From Paracentrotus lividus (Eukaryota; Echinodermata; Echinoidea; Camarodonta; Echinidae): a stretch of DNA of 64,000 nucleotides. The stretch's first letter is position 1. The number at the start of each line of letters is the position of its first letter. A program made the position numbers and the translations under genes. The notes below the pieces were generated by a model. That model ran no database searches. It was not told the origin of the DNA and saw nothing but the letters and a program-made list of their open reading frames with translations. This document shows, piece by piece, positions 47,831 to 61,094 of this stretch. The stretch spans positions 24,649,322 through 24,713,321 of the forward strand of contig CALNVZ010003429.1 in assembly GCA_940671915.1 (NCBI GenBank), written 5' to 3'.

Positions 47831-50800
47831 GTTTCAACTTGAGCACAAAAGGGTATGTTGTTCCATGATCAACTTGTATAAATATACGAGCATGATTTTG
47901 ATTAATTTGTTACTGACAAGAGGGGAAACGAGTAAAAAAAAAAAAAAAAAAATAGAAAATAAGAGAGACGAACTCTGTGGGCTTCCAAACGCCAAACTAA
48001 GATGCTTTCTAAATGTCAATTTATTCCTGCCAGCGGCACCGCATGGATACTTCTGTGCATTCGGGATCACTCCACACCCATTTCTACACACATAATGCAT
48101 ACAATGTGGATACTATGTTATATATAATATTGCGCAATGCTTTAAACAAGGTCAAGTACATGTAAATGTATTGAAAGGATCAATAAGATGATATTAAATT
48201 AATATATAAAGAAGTTGAAGAATGAAAAAAAAAAAAAAAAAAATTCATCCCGATTAATGTGTCACAACAACAACTACAACATCAAAAACAACACCATCAA
48301 CAACAGGGGAAACAAATTGACTACACAAATTGGATTTCAGACGACCTGTTGTGCTTTTACATAAAAATATTTATGTTGTCAAAACATTTAATATAACTAT
48401 TAATATGAATATTTGTGTGTGTGTTTAGTCACTACTCTAATTCAAAGTTATTAATGTTAACCCTTCCTCATAGCTACAATACTCTTACGCTACATGTTGA
48501 ATTTACATGAAGTTCTTCAGCTATTGTGTTTCCAGTATTATATAGATTAAAAATATCTTAAGCAATACATTCTAAGTGATTTGTACAACTATAATTAGAA
48601 ACCCTTCAACCAAAATTACGGATAATTATAAGAATTTCAAAAAATTAATTACATATCTATAATTAGAAAACCTTCAGGCCAATTACTATTAATAGACTTA
48701 CATCTGTAGTTCTACTTATTGAATAAAATATGTTGCCCTTTTCCCGTTATCTTTTCCAAATCATTATAATGATTATGTATTGGTATTCCCAATAGCCTTG
48801 AAATAGTTTGCTTATGGTTTTCTCACAATCATCAGATAAGAATTAAATCATGGCAGAACCATTGTGCAATCATATACATTTGCCCCACTTATCATGCTAA
48901 TAGGATTAAAATATAAAAACAGGAAAATGTATATATGAAAGGTCTCATGCACCCTACTTAAAATATCGTGACTTTTGTAGGATATAAAATTGTTATTTAT
49001 TATTAAATTTTTACTGTATACTATATTTTTTTAAAGCAAATTATCAATGTATAATTCAAAGTATTAAAGGTATTTGTTTTTCTTATTTGATTCTTACTTC
49101 AGACAAAACCAAAAGCAATATTAAGGGACACATACATACTAGGCATCGTGTTTTATTTTGATCCCTTCCATGTACTTGTTTTTTTTATTTTTTTTTTATT
49201 TTTTTTTTTATTCAGCAACTGTAATACAAAAATAAACAAACAAAAACAAAACAAAAAATGCACTATCTACATTCACATTTGATTATTCTAATCTTTACTA
49301 ATTTATTTTATTTGATTTTTATACTTACGCTGTTATACTTACATCCATTTCGTTTTATAAAGAAACGATGCTGATATTTAGCCACTTTCTTAATTGAAAC
49401 CACTGCAAATTTTAAACGAAACCACATTTCCATCTTATCCGGGGGCTGTTAGCGATGGAGTTGGAGGTGGTGGCGCTTCTATCACATCTGTTATGAGAAC
49501 AAAGAAAAAATGGAAATTAATGTTTCATGTGAAAAATGGTTTGGGAGCATTGTCTAATTTTAAATTTTACCGGTAAACGCTTAAGGATAAGTGATCCATC
49601 ATGTAAAACGCTTCTATACCGCTTAAACAATGATTGAACTCTTTCTTGGTTTGCGTTAGTGGAAAAAAAAACCGTCACAAGTTAGAATGACAAATTCAAT
49701 CCACATCCGACAATGTCTTTATTTGCATGGATATTTTATATTTTTTACCTTGTCGTCGGAGTGGCAATTTGTAATGACATATTAGAACTAATGTCTCGGA
49801 TGTCATGATTTATTCTTCCATCTGGGGAGAATGTATTTGTCACATTCGACGTAAAGAAATCAGGGATAATTTGATTTGATTTAAGATGAGGAAAACAGGC
49901 ATCGACTAAAGATCTTCTCAGGACGGTCATACTAATGGACTAATAACAGATTGGAAGAATGAGCACAAGAGAAAGAGAGAAAGAGTGTTGATCAAGCTGG
50001 ATTAGGAACGTTTGGGCAATAATCATAATTGTATTAAACGTTGACCTTCAGATATAACATTTGATATATTCATGTGCACTCATTACAAGCCAAAATATCA
50101 ATATGCCCAAAGATAACAAAGATATCTTTTCTAACTTATATATTCCTTAATCTACCTCTCCCAATTTGATCTTTCAGAGGAATGTCACCTCGCAAAGATC
50201 ATGTCTTGTTGAATTGTTTGCCTCTTTGCTGTGATTGATCGATGCCAAGATCAGAAGATTCGGTATAAATCACACATCTTTTTCAACAAAACAAAATAAG
50301 GATGTAGTTTGTTTCTCAAGCTCAGCGGATGAGATAAAAGAAGTTGTTCTAAATCGCGCCAATCTATCTTCATTTATGCTCGTCTAAATCCCCCGCAGAC
50401 GCACAAAGCGCACCCAATTTACTCTTGACTTTGCCTTTTTGTGTTGATAAGGTTGTCGGATTGAGCATGTTCAAAAACAAATTTGAGAGATGTATGTGTG
50501 GATGGCACAATGCAATGAATGCCCCAGATAGCCATTTTTAAAGAATTACAGTTCCATGAACTTCAATCGGGTCTTTGTCAATAGGTCACGGCTTATTGGC
50601 AATTTTGTCCGAATTATGCCCATTCTCTACACGACCCCTCCCCATTTATAGATCTTATGTGTTTAATAGAAAGAAGATTGCTAGAGGGTATTCATTTGTC
50701 TCGCAATCTACTATGGTCAACAAGGAAATTCGTGATCACTCTCGCAAAAAGTGATCACTAGCTTACAAGTTCACGATCTTTCGAGTGCCGCTGCAACTCT

Positions 50801-51028
50801 TTATCAAGTGACGAAAATTAACTGAAAACGTAGAAAGAAGAGTACTTAGAAGTGGAGCAGAGGAAGGGCAAGGGGAAAATGTACCTCATCTTCCAACAAT
50901 AATTTGTGAGGAGCTTAGTAGATAAAGAGGATAATTTATCCCAATATGCAAAGTGAGTCACGTGATTCAACGTGTCCATCATTCAACCAGTATTAATCTT
51001 ATTATAGACACGTATTCCCGGAGCGCCC
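44453..51028. other. Gene-free DNA with poly-A runs
   Basis: No gene recognised. Long poly-A occurs at about 47798-47829, further A runs at 47934-47952 and 48224-48242, a CAA/ACA-rich patch at about 48265-48310, and T-rich DNA at about 49180-49212. Confidence 0.5.
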
Positions 51029-51047
51029 CTTGTGATGACGTCACAAG
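51029..51047. promoter_or_regulatory. Perfect 19-nt palindrome containing a consensus CRE
   Basis: CTTGTGA-TGACG-TCACAAG, with seven-base arms that are exact inverse complements. It contains the full CRE TGACGTCA at 51036-51043. Regulatory function is inferred only from the motif. Confidence 0.4.
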
Positions 51048-54000
51048 TCGCCTTAATTATTTAGTCAATCACAGTCTTGAGTGGTGTTCCCACTGGTGTG
51101 ATTATTAGTTTGAAAACGAATTTATCAAGGGCCTAATAGAAATTGTCCTGAAATGTGCACAAACGCAAGCTTTTTGGACGTACTAGGTGGACCAAGTAAA
51201 TACATTTGCCAATTATCACTAGAGTCTATGGTGTTTGTTAATACTATGACAGACAGGTTAAGTTTGTACTCTATAACAAAATGGATGGCAGTGAGGAAGG
51301 CCGAATGCGCAGGATTCAATCTGACATGTCTGACGACGTGCTTCAGATTTACGACCTTTAATCAGCTCCACTTTCTGTCGTCACTTTCTTTGAAATTACA
51401 AAAGGCTCGACTCTTAACTCGGTTGACTCGGCATTTAAATTTCGATCTGGTGACGTGACGAGACCTTTTGTTTGATGGACTGGAGGAGGATGGTGAGATG
51501 ACAAGATGAAGAGAGAGAGAGGGAGGACGATTTGAGGATGAGAGGGAAACTTGAAAGTTGCGGATGGCGAAGGAAGAGGGTGACGAAAACGAAAGGAGGT
51601 GGGTTTGGGGAGGGATGGAGGATATATTTTAAACCTAGGTGATGTAAGGTCTTGTGTCGTATATTAGAGATGGAAAAAGAATACAAATAAAAAAATATAT
51701 AACAATCGCGGAAGTCCACTGACAGTGATGCAGGAGCTTTGGAAGATTATCACCATGCGGAGTAATCTGGCTGGTCTGTCCACGTGTGTGCTTGTTGTTT
51801 CAGCTCAACTCTTGGAGCGCTCATTACTGTAATGAAATCACAACCTACCGAGTAAAAGACCTCAAAGCAAAGATAAAAAACTTGAAGAGGAAAAAAAGCA
51901 TATCAAGTTGAAGGCATGGCCTTATCCAGACAAAAGGAGTGCGAAAGGGGGAATAAAACATCCGGCGCTGATTTTATTCCAGCGATTCCCTTATCCCCTC
52001 CTGCACTGATTAAGCTGTCACAGATCACACGAGAAAAAGGTTAAAACGAGGGAAATCTTAGACAAAGGAAGCTTGAAAGTGGATCAAGTTTAGACTTCGT
52101 CTAATCTTGCAGCTCAAAGCCCATGAGATCGCGCGATAAATCGTGCCCATGAGCTGCCATCGCAGCAAAGCTTTCATCCGGGAACTTTGGGCTTGATATC
52201 AGCTTGTTATTTCGGATCTGATTTCCAGAGATATCGGATCTGATTTCTATCATGCCATGAAATGGCGGGTATCACCTTTCTTTTTTATCTATGATCATCA
52301 GGAATGAAGAAGAATAAGCCAGCTAAACGGAGAAACTCAGTCACGAAAGTGTTGATCGCTTTCGACGGCGGTTCCGCTAGCAATTTGTCTAATTGGACCC
52401 GTGTGAGTAAATAGTTTGTTTGTGCAGGGAAGCCTCCCAACCTTCTGTTTGGAATCACCAAACTTCTTTCAATTCGGGTAAAAATCCGTCGGGTTTTGTA
52501 ATGTATGCCATTGTTATGTATTTCTGATCTGATCTACAATACGAGAAACAGGTATAAAATCATCATATGCATAATGTATATCTCTTGCATAAATTCAACC
52601 CGCAAAATACAAAATCAAACATAGTCATTTTGTTTTAATATGCCCATGCCTATTTTCGCGTTCCATACATTTTGGCATGTTTGATACGAAAAATTTGGTT
52701 TATGTTTGAAAAGAAAGTGGGTGCTAGAAAGGAGAGAGAGTGCACACATGAAAATAAATACACAATGAAAATAAGATATAGGGAGAGAGAGAGGGAGGGA
52801 GGGAGGGAAAGAGATAAATATAAAATGAATGCTATTATGGACATGCGAGTCCCAAAAGCAAACATGTTTTTATTTAGACAATAATTACACTCCCCAATGA
52901 CTGCCCTGACTAATAGGTCTAATTGGCTACTCACCACCACGACCTTCGCTATCTCTCTCCGTTCATTAATAACTAAATGGATCATATTTGCTTCAATGAT
53001 TATCATCTGTACCAGTACCCATGATGCACTGCGCAGGTAATCAAACGCAAAAATTCATACAAAACTGTGCGATTAATCTATCAAATGGAATGCGAATTAT
53101 TGTTTTTTAGTTTGTGGCACCCCCCCCCTTTTTTTTTCTGCAGGGAAAGCAGTGCTTCTATGTTTATAAATAGTTATAAATTAATAATTTTATTTTCCAT
53201 ATAAATATAAAATTGATGTACCACTTGAATATGTTGACAAAGAAGTGATTAACGCTTTAGTCCCCCATCGTGGAAAAATATATAATAACATTATTCATTG
53301 ATATTCATTGCAGAAACGGTACAAGCAAAACTAGAAAAAAAAATGTATTACAAAATACTTAATTTGATTCATAGTTGTTCCAATTGTTCTGCAATAAGAT
53401 TAAACGACAACCCTTTTTGATAATGGAATTTCTATGAATCCCCGTTACAGTTTAATGAATAATCTAGCGTGGTTTGTGTTGCCCAGTTGCGAATACATCT
53501 TCTCTGGATAGGCTATTACTGAGATTATTCTCATTTGGAAAAAAAAAAAGAGAAATATTTATAATGCAAGTATGAGCACCACATATTAATCACTTTATGA
53601 AAAACATCAGCAATTGTTTTTATATGAATTATATGGACAAATAAAATGAATCTGAATCTGAATGTTGAAGATATTTTCTGGAAAATGCATTTTGGTATCA
53701 TAATTTGTATTGAATAAGTGATTATGAATTAAGAAAATGCTTACAGGAAGCATTTACGTGCTACTGCTTATGGTGAATTTTTTTTAAAATATAATAATCT
53801 TGTTTACTATACATAACCAACGGGTTATTCCTATAGATAAATAACATTTGTTCCACATTCTCTGTTGGTCGATTAAGACCTAGTAATCAATCATGAGAAC
53901 ATAATCACTTTCCCGAAACTCACCAAAATGACATTACAATCTACAACTGAATTAATACATCACCTCGCTATGACATTTCGTTGTTACTGCATTATACACA

Positions 54001-54839
54001 TTATTATGTTAAATGCGGTCAAACCATTAAAACCACTAATACGATTATGACAGAAAGTCATTAAAATAGCAATTGTGAATTACTATAAAATCGGGAGATT
54101 TAGCGAGGAGAGGCAGTTTGTCAACTTTATCGGTCTAGCAAATCCTTTTATAAGTTATGGCTATTATTATAACCGACCTACATTTTCATGAAAGAGTGAT
54201 TGCTTTCATGAATGTAGGTTAGTTTCTGTGTGGGGAGAAAAAAGGGTGCCGCAACATCGAAAATATAAAGTGCGCATGCGTATATCGTACATGATTTTTC
54301 ACCAGTGGCTTCCATAAATTAAAAACATTGCATTTTTTATTTGTGTTTGTTACTATGATATCCAAAAAGGTAATCCTCACTGTCTCATTAAAAATGCCTC
54401 ATTTTTTAAAATGGCTCATGACAATATTGACATAACATTTGGCTGTGAACTGTTTGGGCTGTCATCTTTGTATGCATTATTCCATTCGCTCCCATTTTTA
54501 ATCACGTGATAATCATAACGAGACTGAAAAACGGGCGGAATTAGTCAAAAACGAACTTGAAATGGAAAAATGCTATGCCTAAAGCCACAGTTTCCCTGAC
54601 AGCTGGGACCAGCACGCATCGTTTGGCAAATGACAGGGGCTAATAATATTATGCCTAATGCTACGTTCTTTATGATGGGATACTATTAATACTATATGCC
54701 TAATAATTTTCCGAATAAAATGGAGCGCCTTACTTTAATATGGTTATTTGTAGTGCGTTTTTCAATGAAATACATTAAAAAGTCGAATTTGCAGACTGTG
54801 TAGTTTGCTTTTGCAATTATTTTCGCAGTAATTCCTATT

Positions 54840-54841
<2 letters not shown>
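51048..54841. other. No gene; short repeats
   Basis: No gene recognised. TCGGATCTGATTTC occurs twice 22 bp apart near 52213 and 52235. GA/GGGA repeats lie at about 52780-52812 and a C-run/T-run junction at about 53120-53140. Open frames around 51153-51458 match nothing known. Confidence 0.45.
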
Positions 54842-54878
<37 letters not shown>

Positions 54879-54920
54879 GGGGGGGGTCTTCTTTCGAGAC
54901 GTGCTACTCATGCCCCCGAC

Positions 54921-54950
<30 letters not shown>
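54842..54950. repeat. T36-G9 run followed by (CT)n
   Basis: Poly-T of 36 nt (54842-54877) directly joined to G9 (54878-54886), then (CT)n at about 54919-54944. It is the same T-run/G-run junction type as at 26439 and 44424. Confidence 0.9.
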
Positions 54951-54951
<1 letters not shown>

Positions 54952-57900
54952 ACCTTAAATCTAATGACCAGGTTCAATTTGACTTTGAATAATTTACCTC
55001 TCTCTAACTTTTTCCCCTTCCCCATCTCACTTTCCCACCCTCCATCTCGATCCTACATTACGTTTCTATATCATGTATAGCTCGATGAAGCTCGAATCCT
55101 TTTGTTGTTAAAATCCGGTGGAAAATGGACGGCATGGGTAATACGATCCCGACCATTTGCAAAACTAATTGAATGCCGCATGCGGAATTGCAGAAATTGG
55201 TTCCTTTTCTCGTTTATAAATTGGGTACACCTCCCTCCCCATACTTTCTCTCTTTCTCTCTCTCTCTCTCTTCCTAACTATATAATACCTATATCCCTTT
55301 CTCCTAGCTCGTCTTACAAAATGGTCTTTGTTCATGCCACCATGTCCAACAAATGCATTTCAGATGCAGAACTGATGCAAACCCTCGTTTAGCAGTAGCA
55401 ACTAGTATTAACTCCCATTAATAACAACCCCCCCCCCCTCCCTCCCCCTCGAGCCCGACAAACTTCGCGACCAGTCCTACAATATTCCCCAAACAATGCT
55501 GTGCAAATTACTTTTGGGGAATTGTCATATTTCGATGCAAAGGAAAGTAACGAATGGACCACTGCTGCTGACTGCAGAGGCAATAATTTGGCCATATGGT
55601 GATATAGAGTACCATACCTGACAATAACCATCAGGAAAAAAGAAAGGAATATATATTTGGGAATGCGACAGTTCTGATGATGAGAGAGAGTATAGACGAA
55701 TGGAGACAAAGAGAGTGCAAGAAAGTAAAATGGGGGTAGGGAATTACGAAGAGAGGTAGAGAGAGAGAAAGAGAGAGAAATTGCATAAGAATTATGTGCC
55801 TATAGTTTTGCATCCATGAATATGTTAAATATAATTATTTAGGCCCAATAACATAACTGATAGAGAGCAAGAAAGAGAGAGAGAGAGAGTAAGGAATACG
55901 TATGAATAGGTATATTCAAAAGGGAGTGAAAAGATATAACGCGTGAAGATTTTCATTTGCAGGCTGTAGTGTGTTGCCATTGAAAAAGCAAATTGATTAA
56001 TAATAATACAAATATAAAACAAAGAAAAAAGAAATACAAGGGAAAGTGCGAATTGAAACGAGAACGGAAAGGGGAACAAGGCGAACTCTGGACAAAGACA
56101 TTTGACAGTCGAAGAGTACCATTTTGACCTCGTTTGTGCTGAGCCAAACTGGGACTTTTGCTACGGACGCAGAGGGGCGTGTTACGCCCCGGTGGGCACG
56201 GCACGCGACCCCGCCACGCGCACGCTCGTGCCTCAGCCATCACCCGAACAGACGAACGCAACCACAAGAAAAATATCACCAGACCTTTTTACCCTTTCTT
56301 CTTTACTTCCCTAGGTCCTACCTCGCACTTGAAGGATAAACATTTACGCCTGGCGCTTTCCTCCAAACCAATTCCTTCGCCACGGTTTATAGCTGAGCCG
56401 CAAAGGGCAAAAGTAGGAAACAAAGGGCGGCTTTTTTAAAGCCTTGTTTTTTTCCTTCACCTTTGTTCTGCTATGACTTTCTGATGACCTTTGTTCTCTG
56501 GTCCGAAATGGTGAGAAAGACACGATTTGGTGTTTCACATCAAATTATCATAATCAGCTTATGGAGTTGATCTAATATGATTGGAAATGGACAAGGTTTC
56601 TCATCTACGTCTTCTGTTTAACTATGGACATGATAGAGTTAAATAGCTGTTTTCATAGTTGTACTATCATCCCTCCCCAATCTTTGTTGATTTTTGTTGT
56701 TTCCTTCTCAACTGTGGAGTATCATTAAATGATTTTAAAAAGAATATCGACATCAGTTACATCATATACTTATGTTACCATATACCATCTATAAGGATAA
56801 TAACCTTAACTTATATTGTCTTTAATTAACATATTTCTGTATAATTATTGTACATTATACCCAGTTTTAAAAAAAAATGCAATAAATTCGTTATATTATG
56901 CTTAACTTCAATTTATTTCTTTTGACATACTTGATTACAGATCAATTTCCGATATGAATATAACTGAGGGTCAGTATAGACAAAGACATTTCAAGATAAT
57001 AGAGAGAGAGATAGATAGAATGGGACAGAGAAAGGGACAAAATAAGACAGATAGGGAGAGAGAAAAAGAGAGGAGGGGTGATAAGTAATAAAGCTAATAC
57101 AAATTCATGAAGCACGCGTGTATGATATAACGTGTTTGTATTTAAGATTGCCTTTTGACAGCATAATAGACAGGGGAGAGAACAAAAACTTTGCTCTTTG
57201 TTACAGAAACTCTCTGAAGTGGTGATATACGCAGTTTGAGAAAATAATAAGCCTAGATGAATAAAGAGACACTAACACAATGAATACTAAGTAGGGAAAC
57301 GACAATGAAGACATGATGTTTTTCTATCCAACTAGAAAAGAATATTACAATGCTAATACAAATTGCATATTTGAAAGCAGTAGTTCAAACAATACACTTT
57401 CAGTGTAATCATAGCCTGAGATAAAAGCCCAAATGGGCTGATGTATTTTTAACCATAATGGTCAGTCGCGGTATCTAGAATTTTGTCTCCATTTGAACTT
57501 TATTCCTTTTCATTTGTTGACCTTTTGCGTACTTTGCTCTATAAACTTACTCAATTATGCATACTAATTATGAAAGCAATAGATATTATGTTTTGTTAAT
57601 TAATAAACGCATTTTGCAATACCAGTTCTGGTACAGCCATGAGCCCCCCCCCCCCCTCCCCCTAAGGTGTTATTTTCTTTTCTTTTTCTAAAAGCAAAAT
57701 TAGAAAACAAAACAGTATATTTTTGGGGAAAAGCAAAGGACTGGTGTCATCTTATTATTTTTTTTTTCTTTATTAATTTCTTCCCTGTTTCAAGACAAAA
57801 AGTCTGTGAAAGGGTCAATTATTTAGTGAAATGCATAGCCACAGAGAAAGAGAGAGAGAACATGGAAGAGATATTGGCTATAGTAAAATGGAGTGTTGGA

Positions 57901-58840
57901 GAGAGATGCATCGCTGAATAGACTATGAAAAAAATATATACATTGCTTTCATTCTTTATCCAATCATATCACTATGACAACGTGAGTGTTTCGTTTTTAT
58001 TTGAAATAAGAATTAGTGCTCCCCTCATTCTTTGTTCGCTGAATACCCGGCAGGTGATATGAGTTTCATTTGTACTGAACAATAAAAATACCCTTTCCGC
58101 TACTTCTTTTCACGGTAATACCCCATTCCATATTCACGCTTTCACGTTAAACCATGTCTCTTATCATGACATACCGAATATCGTTTGGGGCGAGCTTAAC
58201 GTTGGCTTATCAGCTCAAACGAACGCGCTCGCTCGCGGGAGGTCAAATATTATCATAATTTCTGTCGATATTATGAAAACGACGGAAGCGTACGCGCGGA
58301 TGTGTGCGTTCGAGCGCAGCGTAAACGCATTCATCAAGAGAAAGAGTAATTCTGTATAAATTTGTATTAGGGCTTATTGGTTGATGGGACTATACATCAC
58401 AACTTGTGAAACAATCAAATTGGAAATTATTGAAACGTCATTTCAGTTTACATGGTTTACGATTTTTAAGAAGCCAAAACCCTACTGGAAACTCAAATTA
58501 ACTTGATTTTTTTCTCTCTCTCTCCAGTTTAATAAACAAAAAACCTAAGGTATTTAAAAAAAAATTACAGTACGTTTATTCTTCTTCATTTATTCTCGCC
58601 ATGAAATGATTGAAGTCTTCTTTATTGAGATATTCAAGTTCAATGTTCGAGTGCTTTCTCGAGATGAAAACATAATTCAAGTCATATTCGCATGGGGCAA
58701 CCATATAGGCCTACTCTGAGGTAATCAATTCCTTCAGCGCGGGAGTGTTTTCGTCATCCCTAAGTAAATAAAGTTCGCTCCTTCTCGAAATATCATCCGC
58801 TTCCTTCGAACTAGAAATCAATATTCTAACACAAATTTGT
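54951..58840. other. No recognised gene; CpG-rich patches and GA/CT tracts
   Basis: (CT)n at about 55245-55271, C runs at about 55429-55438 and 57645-57655, and (GA)n at about 55869-55889 and 57000-57012. CpG-rich patches lie at about 56160-56240 (GGCACGGCACGCGACCCCGC) and 58219-58325. These could be regulatory or first-exon sequence, but nothing coding is recognised. Confidence 0.4.
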
Positions 58841-58853
58841 TTTCCTCCAACAA

Positions 58854-59073
58854 AATGGCTAGCCAACATCGGTCCGCGTCGCATATTATTTTAATTAAGA
58901 GACATTGGCGCTCCATGGGTTCATGGTATAATTTAGTTTGCGCACTGTCCTCACCCCCACATCTCAAAAAAGAAAAGAAAAAATCGGCCACAACGACGAG
59001 TTCGCCTGAAAACCAACACCAGACCGAACAAAGGATAACATCGCCGCCAATGTTGGGTTTGGAGTTGGTTTAG
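58854..59073 (+). CDS. Possible 72-codon open frame, unknown
   Basis: A plus-strand frame starting at an ATG in good context (AAAATGG), reading MASQHRSASHIILIKRHW at its start, with a Lys-rich and Ser/Thr-rich second half, ending at TAG 59071-59073. I recognise no domain. It lies 0.5-2 kb upstream of the candidate exons at 59590-61094 and could be an unrelated chance frame. Confidence 0.12.
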
Positions 59074-59589
59074 AGTCGATCTGGTAGTGTGGCTGAGTTA
59101 TATAAGAGGCGAGATGAACTTTGTATTCGTTCAGTCCATCTTTTTTCTGGCCATCTCATTTATAATTACAAACCCCGCATGAAGGTGTTTGACGAGCGCA
59201 AATTTTAATTCCAAAATTCAATACTTGCTTTTTGCTTGTATCACTCGTTAGTAATACACATTATGATGGCTTCGGGGTATATCCGTATGACGCATACGCC
59301 AGCAAATAAGCCAAAAATACACATCTAGCATTTGGCGGTGCTGCATTGATGCTATTATATTGTCATATCTCTGTTAATCTATCAATTGCAATTTAATCAT
59401 CCCATTTTCCAATTATTGTGATGAGTTTGCTAAGTTTCACGTTATTTATTCAGTCAGTGGCAGTCATTTATATTTTATATGTTTCCCTACACAATTATGT
59501 CGGCCCGAGAAAGAAAAGGCCTCAGAATTATTTGTTGTATTATTTTTGTTTAGTCGTATTGATCTTATTTGTTCATTCGTTTTTTTAAG

Positions 59590-59657
59590 GAGGTGGATTC
59601 GCAAGAAATCGTTGAAATCTTACATCGGTAGAGATTACTCTGAGAAGAGTTCTTCAG
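59590..59657 (+). other. Candidate internal exon (68 nt)
   Basis: A TCGTTTTTTTAAG acceptor precedes it and a CAG|GTGAGT donor follows. One frame is open, reading RWIRKKSLKSYIGRDYSEKS. The exon would end in phase 1. No family is recognised. Confidence 0.25.
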
Positions 59658-60804
59658 GTGAGTTTTGGGGAGTAACGATACCCATAGAACCATGTGATCG
59701 TCACCCAGCCAAATATCCATTGAAAAAGCCATATCATGTGCGTTAATTGCCACTTTCATTTCAAACGTTGAAAGCATACGAAAACTTTATGAGGATCTGT
59801 TTTTTTTTAAATATAATGTAGTTATTGTCTGTCGACTAAGCTCTTGAAAATGACAATGAAACAAGTGCTGAAGTGGGCATCTTTAGTCATTTCATTTCAA
59901 CCGATTTGCTTTCTTTTGATGCTTCAATAACATTTAAACAAATCCGGATCAGTAATCCCATTTATCATTTAAGAAATAAAAGAGGAGAGTAAAAAGAACA
60001 AATTTTGGTGAGGTTATACATTTTTTACAATTAAAAAGCGACGATTCAATTATTTTATGATAGTGACCATTGAAACCACTTTTTAAAATTGAATTTCAAA
60101 TGCTTCGAATCCATCTGTTCCGTAGAACAAGCAGTCTGAATCAAGACGAGAAAAAGGCAGATGATTAGTATTTATGTTTAGATATGTCAAAAATAAAACG
60201 AAACATCATATTAATAAGAAATCTTGTCGAATTTCTTTGGGAGTACAGCGAGTGATACTAATTTACTGTCAACTGTGAAAATGCCACCAGATGAATATTT
60301 CATGGATTTTCTTCACGGTCAAATCAGTTCAGATGATGCGGAAATATAAGGATTCTTCACTCCAAAAGAAGCTGTAGGCATAATCGCTTTAATCGCGATG
60401 ATACCAGATGCATAAACGACGCAAGTGTTTCCACGGGCGGATTTAACCGTTGCCAGCCAACGCACAAATGTCCGGAAATAATGCAATAATCGCTCCCCCT
60501 TGTAACCATTGCTGTATAAACGTCAATTGACGGTAAAGAAAGTCGTAGTTGCAGTTTTGTAAAGGTTATCATAAGCTGATGACATTTTCGGGATGTTTCA
60601 AAATCATGTCATAGAAATTTACATAACATTTTAATGTTCAGACAGATATTGAAAGAGAGAGGGAGAGGGGATACGAAATATGGGGGATGAGTGAGGGAGA
60701 GGGTGACGAGTATAAGAGGTAACTTTTATTTTAAGTTAACTTCCAAGAACGTTTTCAGGTTAATTCTAAGAAAGAACAAAATGGCTCTTACCTTTAATTT
60801 TTAG

Positions 60805-60860
60805 CCAACAACCCGTCTCTTCTGAAAATGACGTTGAAGATGATTCAAGCGAAAGAGTCC
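60805..60860 (+). other. Candidate internal exon (56 nt)
   Basis: Acceptor CCTTTAATTTTTAG ends at 60804 and a CC|GTGAGG donor follows 60860. The frame that continues in phase from 59590-59657 is open and begins NNPSLLKMTLKMIQAKES. An alternative frame reading QQPVSSENDVEDDSSERV is also open and stays open well beyond the donor. Confidence 0.2.
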
Positions 60861-60964
60861 GTGAGGAGAAGAAAACACCTGTCCTTTCATCCCCTCCATC
60901 TTGCAAAGGCAACTTTGGAATCATTACGACGATGCAGATTTTCTCCCTAGTCTTTAGCTTTCAG

Positions 60965-61094
60965 TTAAAAGCCGAGTCCTTCATTTTAAAGACATACACA
61001 AAATATCGGGCTGTTTCTCCTCCGAGGAACGGCGCAAGGTGGTTGTTTTTCTTTCTTCAATTCTTTATTCGGCGCGAAAGTATTAAGCATCTAG
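60965..61094 (+). other. Candidate internal exon (130 nt)
   Basis: A long pyrimidine-rich acceptor (TTTTCTCCCTAG...CTTTCAG) ends at 60964 and a strong donor TAG|GTGAGT follows 61094. The frame in phase with the previous candidate exon is open, starting LKAESFILKTYTKYRAVSPP. No domain is recognised. The three candidates together suggest a gene on the plus strand, but none is proven. Confidence 0.25.

Noticed and set aside
50728..50760. GTGATCACT...AGTGATCAC inverted motif considered as another microRNA
   Set aside because: The arms are only about 9 nt with a short spacer and match no microRNA family I know.
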